A stretch of DNA of 64,000 nt from Methanobacteriota archaeon (GTDB lineage Archaea > Thermoplasmatota > Poseidoniia > Poseidoniales > Thalassarchaeaceae). Numbering within the stretch: the stretch's first letter is position 1; each line of letters opens with the position of its first letter. The DNA is taken from NCBI GenBank assembly GCA_018650285.1, contig JABIGF010000027.1, positions 1 through 64,000 of the forward strand, given 5' to 3'. A program made the position numbers and the translations under genes. The notes beneath the pieces were generated by a model. That model made no database searches. It worked only from the letters and a program-made list of their open reading frames with translations, and had not been told where the DNA came from. This document shows, one piece after another, positions 45,435-53,863 of this stretch.

Positions 45435-46397
45435 TCATTCCTCTTCTTCAGTAGAATTATTCCCCCATTCTAATTTAGTTAGGGAAAATGCGGCTACTAT
45501 TGCACTTACTAGCATTGTACGCCACGCACGGCCAGAAATATTGTCCCAATCTCTAACCTCTTCGGCACATAGTGCTAAAATGATTCCTTCACAACCTTCG
45601 GCTTCAAGCCGTTCTTTCTCAGCATTATCGTCAAAACTTAATGTGTAGGCTGCGGAACTAGCAAAAATTGCTGTAACTAATAGCACTGCAATCAAAGATT
45701 GTGGCAATGGGGAACGCTGGCTAATTTTTGTTGGTAGAGCAAATCTAAGATTGATGTCTCCCATCTCTTCCATTTTCTTAGGTCCGCCAACAGATAGGAA
45801 CCAACCAGTCCATCCAATTAAAATTACAAGCATGAAGCCAATATCAAGCATAAATTCATGAAATTCCCACATTGGAGCCCAACAGCCATATTGGCCCGGC
45901 GCCTCAACACAACCGTTTACTGCTAATGGATATAATACGAGGAGCCTGGCTAAATTCAAAGTGATTAACACACCAGCCATTGTCAGAATACCTTTCTTTT
46001 TCAAGGCTCTAGATATTCCTGGTGTCATCCATATCATAAATGAAACGAAGGCAATTTCATGTAATCCAACACATTCATCTGTCACTTCAAGAGGATTCAT
46101 TGCACTTCCTTCAAAACTTGGGTGGTAGAATTCTAGAATGGTGTTTGGTCCATCATTAGCAACATAGGATACTGTTTCAGGCCCGAAAATCAAACCATGC
46201 ATGTGATACCAAGCCCAAGTGAGTAATTCTTGATAGAGTGCGAAACTGTCATCAGGATGGGTTAACCAACGGTAGGCCAACTCTGCAATAACAAGAAGCC
46301 CTACTACTGCAACTATTATTTTTAATCGGCCAGCAATTTCAGCAAGTGAGACATCGCCGGCAGGTCTCTCCATGGTAGGTCGAACAGCCTCCCCCAT
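45435..46397 (-). CDS. Archaeosortase/exosortase-like membrane protein
   Basis: A 320-residue polytopic protein with about six helices. Three polar residues sit where exosortases and archaeosortases have their catalytic set: C109 in TDECVGLHEIAFVSF, R151 in ITLNLARLLVLYPL, and H180 in WEFHEFMLDIGFMLVI. Spacing (42 and 29 residues) is close to the family's. Such enzymes cleave C-terminal sorting signals of surface proteins and may attach a lipid. A C-terminal soluble part and a final helix extend beyond the core. The assignment rests on the motif order and topology. An alternative start ATG lies 24 nt downstream. Confidence 0.65.
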   Translation of the reverse strand: MGEAVRPTMERPAGDVSLAEIAGRLKIIVAVVGLLVIAELAYRWLTHPDDSFALYQELLTWAWYHMHGLIFGPETVSYVANDGPNTILEFYHPSFEGSAMNPLEVTDECVGLHEIAFVSFMIWMTPGISRALKKKGILTMAGVLITLNLARLLVLYPLAVNGCVEAPGQYGCWAPMWEFHEFMLDIGFMLVILIGWTGWFLSVGGPKKMEEMGDINLRFALPTKISQRSPLPQSLIAVLLVTAIFASSAAYTLSFDDNAEKERLEAEGCEGIILALCAEEVRDWDNISGRAWRTMLVSAIVAAFSLTKLEWGNNSTEEEE

Positions 46398-46463
46398 ATC
46401 AAAACCCTATCTCTGAATGGTTTGAAAAGAGACGGTATTGTCGTAGGTAGCGAGGGTCCATAG

Positions 46464-46682
46464 ATGCTAACCTTGAACTTGCTTGGGTATCATTGCCCGT
46501 TGCCAGTCCATGAGACACGTAAAGCCCTCGAAGGAATGGAGAAAGGGGTGACTCTGACGGTTATTGCTGACGACCCAGAGACAAAGCATGATATCCCCAT
46601 GCTGCTAGAGCGTATTGGTGCGAAATTACTGCATCTTGAAGAAGAGGCTGGCGAAATTATATTCACTATTGAAAAGTTATGA
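46464..46682 (+). CDS. tusA: TusA/SirA-family sulfur carrier
   Basis: A 72-residue protein with the signature CPxP motif: C11-PLP14 (YHCPLPVHETRKAL), a two-layer alpha/beta fold, DDPETKHDIP and an ExxGxIIFTI C-terminal strand. In characterised members the cysteine carries a persulfide for tRNA thiolation or cofactor synthesis. The start of ribA overlaps its stop by 4 nt (ATGA), so translation is probably coupled. The partner enzymes are not in the window. Confidence 0.85.
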   Translation: MLTLNLLGYHCPLPVHETRKALEGMEKGVTLTVIADDPETKHDIPMLLERIGAKLLHLEEEAGEIIFTIEKL

Positions 46683-47329
46683 GGTTGGCAAAAATGAATA
46701 ATTCCAATATCAATGTACGTGAGGCAATGGATATTCCTGCTGAGGCGCGCCTTCCAACAGTTTCTGGAGATTTTCAAATACGAGTTTTCCATGAAGATAG
46801 TACTGGATTAGACCATGTTGCTTTGATATTAGGAGACATGGCTGGACCTGACCCCGTGTTAGTCCGTATCCATTCTGAATGTTTGACAGGTGATGCTTTT
46901 GGCAGTCTTAGGTGTGACTGTGGTCCACAGTTAAATGCGGCCATGATGTTAATTCAAGAGAAAGGTTGGGGTTGTATTGTTTATCTTCGTCAAGAAGGGC
47001 GAGGGATTGGCTTGAGAGAGAAGATCAAAGCGTATCACCTTCAAGATGATGGGGCGGACACATTGGATGCGAATTTGATGTTAGGTCACCCTGTTGATGG
47101 TAGGGACTACAATATCGCATCAGAGATTTTGAAAGCGATAAATATTACAGAAGTCAGTCTATTGACTAACAATCCAGACAAAGTTAGCCAGATGCAAAAT
47201 CTTGGCATTAATGTGGTGGATAAAATACCAATAGTCGTTGGTGTAGGGGTGGATAATGTAGAATATCTTACGACTAAGGCTGAAAGAATGGGTCATTCAA
47301 TAGATGTCAATACTCTAAATGGCGATTGA
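46679..47329 (+). CDS. ribA: GTP cyclohydrolase II
   Basis: A 216-residue RibA-type enzyme that opens the GTP imidazole ring in riboflavin synthesis. The zinc ligands are C68, C79 and C81 (SECLTGDAFGSLRCDCGPQL), and YLRQEGRGIGL carries the catalytic region. NPDKVSQMQNLGI is the usual C-terminal family signature. The N-terminal half of the fused bacterial RibBA is missing, so this is the stand-alone enzyme. Many euryarchaea use the unrelated ArfA (GTP cyclohydrolase III), so a bacterial-type RibA may be acquired. It is coupled to tusA by a 4-nt overlap. Confidence 0.93.
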   Translation: MRLAKMNNSNINVREAMDIPAEARLPTVSGDFQIRVFHEDSTGLDHVALILGDMAGPDPVLVRIHSECLTGDAFGSLRCDCGPQLNAAMMLIQEKGWGCIVYLRQEGRGIGLREKIKAYHLQDDGADTLDANLMLGHPVDGRDYNIASEILKAINITEVSLLTNNPDKVSQMQNLGINVVDKIPIVVGVGVDNVEYLTTKAERMGHSIDVNTLNGD

Positions 47330-47407
47330 TTACAGCCCTTATTGAAGTAAATTGGTTGATACAAGATGCCATTATGGGTGAAAGTATTCACCCTATTTTG
47401 AAGTGAG

Positions 47408-47480
47408 GGCCGCGACCGGGAATTGAACCCGGGCTGGCAGGACCACAACCTACCGTCCTAACCCCTAGACCACCGCAGCC
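47408..47480 (-). tRNA. tRNA-His (anticodon GUG)
   Basis: Minus-strand cloverleaf: G-1 precedes acceptor GCTGCGG, which pairs with TCGCGGC (with wobble pairs), anticodon loop TTGTGGT (GTG), T arm CCGGG-TTCAATT-CCCGG, discriminator C. The extra G-1:C73 pair is the His identity element and is encoded in the gene. A GATTAGGGGGAGG run lies upstream near 47502-47514. Confidence 0.96.
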
Positions 47481-47508
47481 AATAGGTGGCCCGCCCACAT
47501 CCCTCCCC

Positions 47509-47567
47509 CTAATCAACAGTTCTACCTGTCCAACGATGCGACGGGTTGAAGGCTGACTGTTGATTAG
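47509..47567. promoter_or_regulatory. 12-bp inverted repeat upstream of a surface-protein gene
   Basis: CTAATCAACAGT (47509-47520) pairs perfectly with ACTGTTGATTAG (47556-47567). Inside, ACCTGTC and GACGGGT can form a second stem with one wobble pair. The element ends 8 nt before the ATG at 47576 and also overlaps the promoter region of the divergent tRNA-His gene. Confidence 0.5.
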
Positions 47568-47575
47568 CACACATC

Positions 47576-49972
47576 ATGGCACAATCTGCATTTAGAGGGA
47601 CTTCAATTTTTCTTGCAATTCTAATGCTAGCCGCAATCCCCCTTCCTGCAACTGCTGATGTGGTGATACGTTCAGAGGTTGTCGACCTTTTCCCATCTGG
47701 TACTTTGGACAATTCTAGTGATTGGGTCCTCTCATCTCAATACGGGTATACGCCGGAAGTTTCAGCACATTGGACCGACGTGATGGTTACTGATAGTCAC
47801 CTCTCTTTCACCCATGAAAGGCCACAAAATGTTGATCAAGATACAAGTTGGGCATTGTATTCACCAACCGATTCTAATTTATCATTGGGTTTCCCTGATG
47901 GAGGATATAGTTGGAGTAAAGGGCCGGAAATTGAATTGACAAATTTTGACATGTCAGGACATACAAATGACCCATTGATGAACGTATCCTTGATGGTAGC
48001 ATTTGCAATACCAGATACACTTCAAGACGATGAAGTCAGAATTACTGTTGAATGGGATGGGAATATTGAACTTGTGAAGAATTTTGCACATACTCAACAA
48101 GCAATAGACAATATGCAAGGTAATCCATTGGAAATATCACTTGATTCAGTGAATACTTGGTCGTGGTCACAGCTGGAGGATTTACTTGTCACAGTTGACT
48201 ATGTTTCTGTCGGGGGAATTGATGATAGCGAAGTGCGTGTTGATGCAATTGGTATCAATTATGTATTCCAATCACAATGGTCTGGCTTTGATTCAGGTAA
48301 AGCAGTCCATACAACTCCGATGGAGATGTATCCTTTCCATGACTTTGAATTGTCATCGGGGGAACAGAATGATTTGGTAACTACTAGTTGTGGTTTAGAG
48401 ATAGTAGGAGGAAGTAGTTCGGGAGGGTGGTTAACATCTTCTTTGCAATTGCCACACGACCAAACATGGGGTCGCCTCCACTTCTTTGGCAATGCTAGTG
48501 TTGATGTTGAGGTTCAAACTAGCACAGATGGACAAAGTTGGGGCTCAGGCGTAGGTGTGACTGACGGAGTCATTATTTCGGGTGCGAATTATGTTCGTGT
48601 TGATGTAGTAATATTTGATGGCTGTTTGTCAGGATTAAGAATTGATTTTAATGACCCGACCCTTTCAGTTTCTGGTGAAATAACAGGGGATACAGCGGGA
48701 TTAGTAAATAATTACAGTTACCTAAATATTGCGATTGGAACTAATTTGATTACTTCATTACCAATTTCGCCCGGCGCGTTTTCTCTTTCTCTTCCTGTTG
48801 GCAGATATTTGCCATCCATTGGCGACGATTTTGAAGTAGGGATTGGTACGAGATTTTATTGGTCTTCAAATGGTGAACCTGAAACAGTAGTCGCCCAAAT
48901 AGAGGATATGACACTGACTGGTGGATTTGTAGTTGAATGGGATTATGACCCCATTTGTCAAAGGCCCGCAGATGTCTATCTTGATGAAGATGAGAACGGA
49001 AAAATAGTCACATTGAGGGATTCTTGTTCTGATGATATTACTCCTGTTGATGATTTAGTAGTCACTGCAACAAGTCAAGATGAATCAATTGTAAAGGTGA
49101 CAGTAGATGATGGTAGGCTAGTATTCAATCAGCAATCAGAGATGTCTGGATTAGTTCCTATTGACATTGCTGTAACAGACCAAAGAGGAAACCAGTGGCA
49201 GACAATAATTGATGTCCTAGTATCTCCTGTTGACGACCCGCCAACTTATGACAACATTCCTCAAGAGGTGCTAGCTCCCGTAGGTGAGCCTGTTACTATT
49301 GTTCTCAATGTCCAAGATATTGACACAGACCTATCTTCTGTTTCAGTTGTGACCGATTTTTCATGGGCAACAATAGATGAATTTGGTAATCTCAATCTTG
49401 CACCTCTTTCCCCTGGTACATTTGATCTATCAATTTCATTTTCTGATGGCACAACTACTTTGACTGAATATGTGACTGTATTAGCCACTTCTGACCCAGA
49501 CTTAGTTATCGAGCAGGTACTTTTTGAAGCATCTGAAATGAAGGTTGGCTCAGTAGCAGAAATCACCGTTTGGGTGCGAAATGAGGGATTAAGTGCAGCC
49601 TCTCTTGTTTCTATACGTTGTTACAATAATCAAACATTGATTGACAGCGCCAATATCACTTACATTGATGTTGATGGACTTGGTGAGGCTACCTGTTACT
49701 GGCCATTACCAATGCAGGAAGGAAGTACATCCCTGAGAGTTTACGTTGATCCAACACATGATATTCTAGAAGTTTCCGAAACAAACAACGAATATTCATC
49801 ATTGGTCAACATTTTACCAGCCGATGACAATACTGATGATGGTGGTTCATCTGAGGGTAATTCTGAGCCGTTATTTGCCTCTTCAACTATCTGGATAATA
49901 GCTGCGATTCTCATTTTTGGTGGAATTATTGCAATGCAACTTGGCCCTGGTAGAGTCAGAAGAAACTTTTGA
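47576..49972 (+). CDS. Membrane-anchored surface protein with CARDB-like domain
   Basis: A 798-residue secreted protein. A signal sequence (IFLAILMLAAIPLPATA) is followed by an acidic beta-rich ectodomain. Residues about 460-540 contain a cadherin-like tandem pattern (VTVDDGRLVFNQ ... VPIDIAVTDQRGNQ). Residues 641-745 resemble a CARDB domain (MKVGSVAEITVWVRNEG ... ILEVSETNNEYS). A single transmembrane helix (WIIAAILIFGGIIAMQL) is followed by a short basic end (GRVRRNF). That helix-plus-basic ending could be a sorting signal, although no PGF-type motif precedes it. It is a cell-surface protein of unknown ligand. Confidence 0.88.
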   Translation: MAQSAFRGTSIFLAILMLAAIPLPATADVVIRSEVVDLFPSGTLDNSSDWVLSSQYGYTPEVSAHWTDVMVTDSHLSFTHERPQNVDQDTSWALYSPTDSNLSLGFPDGGYSWSKGPEIELTNFDMSGHTNDPLMNVSLMVAFAIPDTLQDDEVRITVEWDGNIELVKNFAHTQQAIDNMQGNPLEISLDSVNTWSWSQLEDLLVTVDYVSVGGIDDSEVRVDAIGINYVFQSQWSGFDSGKAVHTTPMEMYPFHDFELSSGEQNDLVTTSCGLEIVGGSSSGGWLTSSLQLPHDQTWGRLHFFGNASVDVEVQTSTDGQSWGSGVGVTDGVIISGANYVRVDVVIFDGCLSGLRIDFNDPTLSVSGEITGDTAGLVNNYSYLNIAIGTNLITSLPISPGAFSLSLPVGRYLPSIGDDFEVGIGTRFYWSSNGEPETVVAQIEDMTLTGGFVVEWDYDPICQRPADVYLDEDENGKIVTLRDSCSDDITPVDDLVVTATSQDESIVKVTVDDGRLVFNQQSEMSGLVPIDIAVTDQRGNQWQTIIDVLVSPVDDPPTYDNIPQEVLAPVGEPVTIVLNVQDIDTDLSSVSVVTDFSWATIDEFGNLNLAPLSPGTFDLSISFSDGTTTLTEYVTVLATSDPDLVIEQVLFEASEMKVGSVAEITVWVRNEGLSAASLVSIRCYNNQTLIDSANITYIDVDGLGEATCYWPLPMQEGSTSLRVYVDPTHDILEVSETNNEYSSLVNILPADDNTDDGGSSEGNSEPLFASSTIWIIAAILIFGGIIAMQLGPGRVRRNF

Positions 49973-50092
49973 TTGTACGTTTTTATGCCCTATTATAGGT
50001 TATTTATTGCTTTGTCATTGGTTTTTTGTGGCACGATTTTGATGTATTAAGAAGCACCGAATGACGGATAATCACTGATTTTCGGAAAATGG

Positions 50093-50099
50093 TTATAGG
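50093..50099 (+). promoter_or_regulatory. TATA-like box upstream of the 39-codon candidate gene
   Basis: TTATAGG centred about 24 nt before the ATG at 50120. The spacing would suit a leaderless transcript. Confidence 0.3.
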
Positions 50100-50119
50100 T
50101 AGCCCGTGTCTGAAATTAG

Positions 50120-50239
50120 ATGTTCCCGCAAAGTCAGCGCGTTCTGACGGGGGTGGGGACGGGGGAATTTGCGATGGGAAGATTGAAACTTCGACTTGAA
50201 ACAGATGAGTGGATTTACGAAGAATACGATTTGAACTGA
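50120..50239 (+). CDS. Candidate 39-residue small protein in a structured G-rich region
   Basis: The 358-nt gap between the surface gene and truB contains a 40-codon frame starting at ATG 50120 and ending at TGA 50237-50239. The product begins MFPQSQRVLTG and ends TDEWIYEEYDLN. The second half has a plausible strand/helix pattern. A TATA-like box lies about 24 nt upstream and a hairpin follows the stop. The same DNA has a GTCAG/CTGAC stem (50133-50148) and a G-rich run (50149-50165), so it may instead be an RNA element. No family is recognised. The rest of the gap holds nothing I can identify. Confidence 0.3.
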   Translation: MFPQSQRVLTGVGTGEFAMGRLKLRLETDEWIYEEYDLN

Positions 50240-50246
50240 ATGTAAT

Positions 50247-50262
50247 CCAACCATTTGGTTGG
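50247..50262. terminator. Hairpin after the small candidate gene
   Basis: CCAACC-ATTT-GGTTGG, perfect 6-bp arms, 8 nt after the TGA of the candidate gene. Confidence 0.4.
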
Positions 50263-50330
50263 GTGTATGTTGGTGAGATTTGTTTCTAAGGCGTTAGCAT
50301 TTTGTTGATATTGCTAGCATTATTGAACGA

Positions 50331-51293
50331 TTACCAACGTTTTGGGTAGACATCCGTTGCCATCAGAACTAAGTTTGGCCGTGCGATTTCTCCGCCTTTC
50401 ATATTGACTACATCTTCCCCGTTAACACTCATTGTGCCAAGAGCAACTGCTTCTCCTTTCATTGATTGAAGAAGAATTTCATCACCACGTCGGACAGTGG
50501 TATCAAGTGCGGAAACACCGACAGAGGCAAGAGGTGCTCCATGGGTTATGGCTGCTACAGCACCATCTTTGATGATAATTTTAGGTAATTTGGATAGAAG
50601 TGATTCAACAGGCTGGAGAATCTTTTTCATCGCTTCAGGTTGGTCATGTTGTTTCCACAAAAATACGGCATCTGCTAATTGTTGCATTGTCACAGTATCA
50701 TCTTCGGAAAAAGATCCACTGCGGCCTCTTCGCAACTCAAGCAACTCCACATCCCCTCCTAGGAGAAGGCCAAGGTCTCTTGCTAGTGTTCGAACATAAG
50801 TTCCTGCTTCACATTCAATTGAGATTAGGACGATTCTATCATCTCGTTCAACAATTTCAAATGAAGAAATGGTTCGCTGCCGAACTTGAACTTTTACTGC
50901 TGACTCAAGCGGTGGCACATTGTGAATTCTTCCTGAAAGTGATTCAACTCCCTTTGCAAGTGCTTCATCACTTACTCCTTTGGGGATCTTAAGAATGCAA
51001 ATATACATTTTTTCACCTTTCAGAATACGTCCAGTTAATCTTGTAGCATTCCCTGATAGGAGTACTAGCCCACCAGTAGCAAACGGGTCTAGTGTCCCGC
51101 CGTGCCCAAGTTTTTCGACACCTAACATTTCTCTAGCCCAGGCGGCTAGTTGATGGCTGCTAGGACCAGCCGGTTTGTCAAGAAGAATCCAACCTCCAGT
51201 AAGGAGCTCTTCTATGCTACGTAATTCTGGTGGGCATCCAAATTTAGCATCACTTGATGCATCTTTATCAAGAATAGTTAGTTTAGAAATCAA
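50331..51293 (-). CDS. truB: Cbf5/TruB pseudouridine synthase
   Basis: A 320-residue enzyme, either the H/ACA-guided archaeal Cbf5 or a stand-alone TruB. It begins with a short N-terminal extension and GWILLDKPAGPSSHQLAAW. The catalytic aspartate is D69 in GHGGTLDPFATG. Motifs PPLESAVK and CEAGTYVRTLARDLG follow. A C-terminal PUA domain (about 240-320) includes IKDGAVAAITHGAPL. These features place it with archaeal Cbf5, which modifies tRNA U55 and rRNA. Its ATG overlaps the upstream cmk stop by 4 nt. Confidence 0.93.
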   Translation of the reverse strand: MISKLTILDKDASSDAKFGCPPELRSIEELLTGGWILLDKPAGPSSHQLAAWAREMLGVEKLGHGGTLDPFATGGLVLLSGNATRLTGRILKGEKMYICILKIPKGVSDEALAKGVESLSGRIHNVPPLESAVKVQVRQRTISSFEIVERDDRIVLISIECEAGTYVRTLARDLGLLLGGDVELLELRRGRSGSFSEDDTVTMQQLADAVFLWKQHDQPEAMKKILQPVESLLSKLPKIIIKDGAVAAITHGAPLASVGVSALDTTVRRGDEILLQSMKGEAVALGTMSVNGEDVVNMKGGEIARPNLVLMATDVYPKRW

Positions 51294-51835
51294 ATCATCC
51301 CCTTCTTTTTTAGTTCCATGTCAACCAAATTAAGAACTTCGTTAGCATTTAGTGAATCAGATTCAATAATCAAATTGTATGGAGTTTTATCTTCTAGTGA
51401 AATTTCATAGAGATTATTGTAGCGTATTTGGTCTGATTCCATACGTCGTAGGATTCGTTCCATTGCTTCTTCATGCGTCCCACCTTCACGGCGAACCACT
51501 CTATTCGCTCTTTCATTTGTTGAAACTTCAAGCCACAAGCGGATACAGTTAATGTTTTCATTATGCGCCCACCACCCACACAATCTAGATTCAATAACTT
51601 CAGGGCCATCTTCAGATTGCATTGCAATAATTAGTCTCTCATCAAGAGATTTGTCAACTTCAGGTTCTGCATCACATAGTTTTGAGAATTCTTCTACAGT
51701 TAAACCACGCTCTTGAGCTACTGAACGGAATACTGCTCCACCATTCAGATATTCCCATCCATGTAGTTGGCATATTCCTTTGACTAGTGTACTTGTTCCA
51801 CTTCCAGGGTGGCCACTAACGGTGAGGCTGACCAA
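51290..51835 (-). CDS. cmk: Cytidylate kinase (archaeal type)
   Basis: A 181-residue P-loop kinase that phosphorylates CMP. The nucleotide loop SGHPGSGTSTLVKG is at the N-terminus. The YLNGGAVFR segment takes the place of the NMP-binding region, the lid region has an RVVRREGG stretch, and the C-terminus has NLIIESDSLNANEV. A TTG at 51835 is proposed as start because it begins directly after the upstream stop and gives the usual tight start. The frame extends to an ATG at 51871, which would overlap the DUF106 gene by 34 nt. It is the middle gene of the DUF106-cmk-truB operon. Confidence 0.88.
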   Translation of the reverse strand: MVSLTVSGHPGSGTSTLVKGICQLHGWEYLNGGAVFRSVAQERGLTVEEFSKLCDAEPEVDKSLDERLIIAMQSEDGPEVIESRLCGWWAHNENINCIRLWLEVSTNERANRVVRREGGTHEEAMERILRRMESDQIRYNNLYEISLEDKTPYNLIIESDSLNANEVLNLVDMELKKKGMI

Positions 51836-51837
51836 TG

Positions 51838-52791
51838 TTAACGCCTCCAGGTGTTGCGACAGATAACGCAACGTAGGCGTCCATCTGGTGCCCTTTCTAC
51901 CTCGTCAGAGTCACAATCGGGGCAGATAGATGTACTAACTGGATTAGATGATGTCCCTGGTGCCCCAACTAAATCTTCAATTACATCAAAGGCTGAAGAT
52001 GCAATCCCTGCCAATTTTCTAGGTCCATCTCTGCTACGCCTAGATTTCTTTGTTGTAGATGATTTAGATTCTCCACCCTGTAGGTCTTTTAGGTATGGTT
52101 CAGGGATTGTTTCTCCACTGGTTACGATTGGGTGGTTTTTGTATCGAGCCAACTTGATATGCCGGTCAACTACTCTTCCAAGAGGTGCTGATGTTGTGAT
52201 GTAAGTCGCAATCCAAGCAGGGAAAAAAAGTACCTTATCTTCTAAGAGATTCCATTCAGGAACCCAAGGCAGGCTGACATAATTTACTCTATATGATTCT
52301 ACATTTAGTGCCATCCATGAAAATATTGCGATAATGAAAACAAATGTGAACATCATAGGTTTCATCATTGAATTTTGCAATTTCATCTGTTCTGGCATTA
52401 ACCGTTGTTGGATCTTCTGAATTTTATCCATTCTTACTTTGTCGCGGTCAATTCGTGCTTCGTTCATCAATTTGCGAATTTGTTTGTTACGGTGTGCAAG
52501 GTGTGCTTGCTTGATTGGGTCCATGAAAAAAGAGCGGAAAACGGTGTTTACGATCATAATTGCTGAGCCCACAAGAGCTACTGTTAGTACGAACCATATA
52601 TCTGCAAAGGGAATCATTGGGGATAATACAGAGTCAGCACCATTTGCCAAAGTGCTCCTAATTGAAGGGTTGATGATGAGGACTGACATCAAGACGAGAA
52701 GCAAAAGTGGGGTCATCATAGACCCCATTCCGGGCAGTGCCTCGTCTTGGTCTGCTTCAGGCATGAACAGGCGGCTCCACCTGAATCGCAT
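51838..52791 (-). CDS. DUF106/EMC3-TMCO1-like membrane insertase with zinc ribbon
   Basis: A 317-residue member of the archaeal DUF106 family, a YidC/Oxa1-type membrane protein insertase related to EMC3 and TMCO1. Three helices are evident: about 25-45, 58-80 and 150-170. A charged coiled-coil segment (about 90-140) between helices 2 and 3 has RKLMNEARIDRDKVRMDKIQ. A C-terminal extension ends with a zinc ribbon: CPDC and CVIC with 13 residues between, close to the terminus. The ATG at 52791 has an AAGG box about 6 nt before it and is preferred to a TTG upstream. It heads the operon with cmk and truB, a common archaeal arrangement. Confidence 0.82.
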   Translation of the reverse strand: MRFRWSRLFMPEADQDEALPGMGSMMTPLLLLVLMSVLIINPSIRSTLANGADSVLSPMIPFADIWFVLTVALVGSAIMIVNTVFRSFFMDPIKQAHLAHRNKQIRKLMNEARIDRDKVRMDKIQKIQQRLMPEQMKLQNSMMKPMMFTFVFIIAIFSWMALNVESYRVNYVSLPWVPEWNLLEDKVLFFPAWIATYITTSAPLGRVVDRHIKLARYKNHPIVTSGETIPEPYLKDLQGGESKSSTTKKSRRSRDGPRKLAGIASSAFDVIEDLVGAPGTSSNPVSTSICPDCDSDEVERAPDGRLRCVICRNTWRR

Positions 52792-52945
52792 GAACCCTTC
52801 GTTCGCAAAATTACTTCTCAATAGATAAATTATGAATAATTACTCAATATCTCTGATATTATGGATGGTAAGATTGTATTTGGGATGGCTGTACAATATT
52901 GCGGTAGTTTTGAGTGTACCACCCCGACTTGACAGTTGAGCAGGC

Positions 52946-53815
52946 ATGACTAGTCCAGAGGAAGTTTTGCAAACAGTGCGTGAAGCGTTGATTGCTGGCG
53001 ACTTAGATACTGCAGAGGCTTCACTAAAAGATGCTAGCAAGCGTTGGAAGAAGGAACCAGAGTTTGCAGCAAGATATGCAGGTATACTTGTGAAACAGGG
53101 GAAACACGCTCAGGCACTAAAGGTCTATAGAAAAGTGATGAAGCAAGCGCCAGAGCGTTTGGATGCTTGTAAAGGTGCAGCAGAATGTGCAATCCAATTG
53201 GGCAAAGCAAAACAAGCAGAGAAGTTGTATTCTAGGGCAACGGGATTAGGAATGAGCCTTGATGAGGCTACTTTGGGTATTTCTCGCTCACTGGTATTGC
53301 GGTCGCAACACCATACCGCATGGGAGAAAGCAATCAGTCAATTCAAAGCATCAGGTAATAAATCAAAAGAACTTCATGCATTGTTAAAGGAAATTTCACC
53401 TCAAACCGGTAACAGCGTACCAGTATTGGACCAATTTGATTCAGAAATATTAGATGTGGAATTAGAGGGGGTTCGTAGAGTAGCCCCCGACCCAAGATTG
53501 TCAAGCCATTCATTCTCCGCTGGCTCAATTGAGGCAATGGCGGGAGTTGACCGGACCACATTGGTTAGTTCAGGTGAACAGATAGGTGACGAACTTCTTG
53601 CTGCAGTTGCTGGTGAAAGAGGGCATACTAGTCTTGGTATTGATTTATCTGCATTGTCTCAGCCTTCAGAAGTATCTCCGCAAGATTCTACGGATGTTGT
53701 TGAAGATGAACTCGATTTGTCAGAGGCTTCACAAACAGAGGAATCCAATAATGGAGAATCTAATGTTGTAACTGATGATGACCCATTCGATGATTGGCCA
53801 GAATTTGATATTTAG
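52946..53815 (+). CDS. TPR-repeat protein
   Basis: A 289-residue protein with about four tetratricopeptide-type helix pairs in residues 1-140 (DLDTAEASLKDASKRWKKEPEFAARYAGILVKQGKHAQALKVYRKVMKQAPE, GAAECAIQLGKAKQAEKLYSRATGLG). Such repeats bind other proteins. The remaining 150 residues are acidic and look disordered, ending EDPFDDWPEFDI-like. It is cytosolic. The partner is unknown. Confidence 0.75.
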   Translation: MTSPEEVLQTVREALIAGDLDTAEASLKDASKRWKKEPEFAARYAGILVKQGKHAQALKVYRKVMKQAPERLDACKGAAECAIQLGKAKQAEKLYSRATGLGMSLDEATLGISRSLVLRSQHHTAWEKAISQFKASGNKSKELHALLKEISPQTGNSVPVLDQFDSEILDVELEGVRRVAPDPRLSSHSFSAGSIEAMAGVDRTTLVSSGEQIGDELLAAVAGERGHTSLGIDLSALSQPSEVSPQDSTDVVEDELDLSEASQTEESNNGESNVVTDDDPFDDWPEFDI

Positions 53816-53863
53816 TCAAAAATTGTTGTAAGGTTCAATAAGGATGGGGCTTTTTGCTATTGC

